Below, in pieces: positions 62,736-64,000 of a stretch of DNA of 64,000 nt. Origin of the DNA: Massilia kyonggiensis (GTDB taxonomy: Bacteria; Pseudomonadota; Gammaproteobacteria; Burkholderiales; Burkholderiaceae_D); contig NZ_JANUGY010000001.1 of the NCBI RefSeq assembly GCF_024756235.1, forward strand, positions 186,001 through 250,000, read 5' to 3'. Position numbers and translations under genes: made by a program. The notes beneath the pieces were generated by a model that saw nothing but the letters and a program-made list of their open reading frames with translations, did not search any database and had not been told where the DNA came from. How positions within the stretch are numbered: the first letter of the stretch is position 1; the number at the start of each line of letters is the position of its first letter.

Positions 62736-63437
62736 ATGAAACGTACGCTTCTAACCGCCTTGCTCCTCGGCACCATCGCGCTGTCGCACGCGCAAACGGT
62801 GCCCGCCGCAGGTCGGCAAAACGTCAACACCCTGCGCACCGTCGTCGAGCAATTCCTGCAGACGCAGACGGCCGGCCTGCCCGGCACCGTGACGGTGAAA
62901 GTGGGCGCGATCGACGCCCGCACGGCCCTCGCCGCCTGCCCCGCGCCGGAAGCGTTCCTGCAGCCTGGCGCGCGCGCCTGGGGCAAGACGACCGTGGGCG
63001 TGCGCTGCACGGCACCGTCGAACTGGACGATCTTCGTGCAGGCGCAGGTGAACGTGCAGGCCGACTACGTGGCCGCCGCGCTGCCGCTGGCCCAGGGCCA
63101 GCCGATCGAGCAGAGCCAGCTCGTGATGATGAAAGGCGATATCGCCGCCATGCCGAACGGCATCATCACGGACATGGCCCAGGCGATCGGCCGCACCCCG
63201 ACCGTGTCGCTCGTGGCCGGCACGCCGTTGCGTTTGGACACGCTGCGCAGCCGGCCCGTCGTGCAGCAAGGCCAGGCCGTACGTCTGGTTTCTAGTGGAA
63301 ATGGATTTTCAGTATCAGCCGAAGGCAAGGCCATCGGCAACGCCGGCGACGGCCAGATCGTGCAGGTACGCACGCCGTCCGGCTCGGTCGTGAGCGGCAC
63401 GGCGCGGAGCGGCGGGATGGTCGAAGTGGCGTTTTAA
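62736..63437 (+). CDS. flgA: P-ring assembly chaperone FlgA
   Basis: A 233-residue periplasmic chaperone for FlgI. A signal peptide (about 1-19, ending LSHA) precedes the mature protein, and the C-terminal SAF domain has PLAQGQPIEQSQLVMMKGDI and later GDGQIVQVRTPSGSVVSGTA. It is transcribed away from the flgB operon and towards flgM. Confidence 0.95.
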   Translation: MKRTLLTALLLGTIALSHAQTVPAAGRQNVNTLRTVVEQFLQTQTAGLPGTVTVKVGAIDARTALAACPAPEAFLQPGARAWGKTTVGVRCTAPSNWTIFVQAQVNVQADYVAAALPLAQGQPIEQSQLVMMKGDIAAMPNGIITDMAQAIGRTPTVSLVAGTPLRLDTLRSRPVVQQGQAVRLVSSGNGFSVSAEGKAIGNAGDGQIVQVRTPSGSVVSGTARSGGMVEVAF

Positions 63438-63500
63438 TAACAGCACAGGAGCAAGGGCGTTGAAAGTGTGGCATGCGGCCGCACTTTCTTTGATATCCCC

Positions 63501-63527
63501 TAAAGTTTTTGGCAAGGCCGCCGATAC
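63501..63527 (+). promoter_or_regulatory. sigma-28 promoter of flgM-flgN
   Basis: TAAAGTTT (63501-63508), an 11-bp spacer and GCCGATAC (63520-63527): 15 of 16 consensus positions. It lies 48 bp before the flgM start, so FliA drives its own anti-sigma factor, as in enterics. Confidence 0.85.
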
Positions 63528-63575
63528 TGAAGGGAGATCCCGGGCTTTCTGCTCCGACCTGAGAAGGATGATGCT

Positions 63576-63881
63576 GTGAAAATCAACGATACACTCAAGA
63601 ACAACGCGAGCGTTCAGACCAACAACACGCCGGCCACGACTGCGAAGAGCAGCGACGCGGCCGCCGCGAAATCCATCACGCCCGCAGCGACCGACACCGT
63701 GCGCCTGTCCTCCCAGGGCCAGGCCCTGGCGGCCGGCAGTACCAGTCAAGTGTTCGACAGCAAGAAGGTCGAACGCATCAAGGCGGCCATCGCGGATGGC
63801 CAGTTCCACGTCAATTCCGAGAAAGTGGCGGACGGCCTGTTGGATACAGTGCGCGATCTGCTGCATTCCCGCAAACAGTAG
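63576..63881 (+). CDS. flgM: anti-sigma-28 factor FlgM
   Basis: A 101-residue protein. The N-terminal half is Ser/Thr/Ala/Asn-rich and likely disordered, as needed for export. The C-terminal half binds FliA, with VRLSSQGQAL, KKVERIKAAIADGQFHVNSEKVADGLL and a final LLHSRK. The start is GTG at 63576. It holds FliA inactive until the hook is finished and FlgM is exported. Confidence 0.94.
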   Translation: MKINDTLKNNASVQTNNTPATTAKSSDAAAAKSITPAATDTVRLSSQGQALAAGSTSQVFDSKKVERIKAAIADGQFHVNSEKVADGLLDTVRDLLHSRKQ

Positions 63882-63888
63882 ATAACCA

Positions 63889-64000
63889 ATGGCCATTGCA
63901 TCCCCTGGCGCAACCCTGCGCGACGAACAGCAAGTGATCGGTTCCATCGTGGAGCTGATGAAAACCGAGCAACAGCTCCTGATCAGTGCGGATGCCGATG
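63889..64000 (+). CDS. flgN: flagellar export chaperone FlgN (N-terminal part)
   Basis: The window ends 37 residues into this gene. The visible part reads MAIASPGATLRDEQQVI and then an amphipathic helix with VELMKTEQQLL, fitting the helical FlgN chaperone of FlgK and FlgL. It starts 7 bp after flgM, the usual neighbour. Confidence 0.8.
   Translation, partial: MAIASPGATLRDEQQVIGSIVELMKTEQQLLISADAD

Overview
The window reads as a chromosomal segment of a GC-rich betaproteobacterium. Gene content and order (rph / PP2C / Ser-Thr kinase / yicC / gmk / rpoZ / spoT / greB) and protein style suggest Burkholderiales, most likely Oxalobacteraceae near Massilia, Duganella or Janthinobacterium. That placement is inference from recognised families, not from a database search. 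Almost all of the sequence is coding. I saw no rRNA, tRNA, CRISPR array, prophage or complete insertion sequence.

Layout. (1) 1-2745: the end of an RND drug-efflux operon (pump and outer-membrane channel), closed by a strong terminator. (2) 2960-3835: a membrane-anchored M28-type peptidase homologue whose metal-binding residues all look replaced. (3) 3804-11473: a long minus-strand run with an aquaporin, a single-domain response regulator, a VOC protein, a transglutaminase-like protein, a small membrane protein, hemW, rdgB, an OmpR-type two-component pair and an alpha-oxoamine synthase. The synthase promoter carries two copies of one palindrome. (4) 11813-16715: a plus-strand operon with a porin-like protein, a double-length ABC permease, an ABC ATPase with a C-terminal extension, and a DUF4337-like protein. 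No substrate-binding protein is present. (5) 16716-25012: conserved housekeeping genes for RNA maturation, Ser/Thr phosphorylation, GMP and ppGpp metabolism, GreB and a heme oxygenase. (6) 25084-29524: a membrane protein, a NarL-type two-component system and a diguanylate cyclase.

(7) 29645-64000: a large flagellar cluster. It holds fliC-flaG, fliD-S-T, a FliK-like gene, an FlhB C-terminal paralogue and a YcgR/PilZ brake gene. After a small ECF sigma / DUF4142 / cupredoxin island come fliE (minus), fliF to fliR (plus), flgL to flgB (minus), and flgA, flgM, flgN (plus). Sigma-28 type promoters stand in front of fliC, fliD, flgK and flgM, the late genes expected to wait for hook completion and FlgM export. 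flhDC, fliA, flhBA, motAB and the chemotaxis genes are not in the window.

Three things stand out. Three roughly 200-bp elements share one architecture: two direct GGGGTCAGAGCAC units, a core of about 100-120 bp, and two inverted units. They sit in gaps of the flagellar cluster (37497, 51382 and 59214), and a simple hairpin relative lies after rpoZ. The ECF sigma gene and the DUF4142 gene behind it share a matching promoter (GGAACGCG-N13-GCATCSAA), which points to autoregulation. The alpha-oxoamine synthase promoter carries twin ATTAC-N6-GTAAT palindromes.
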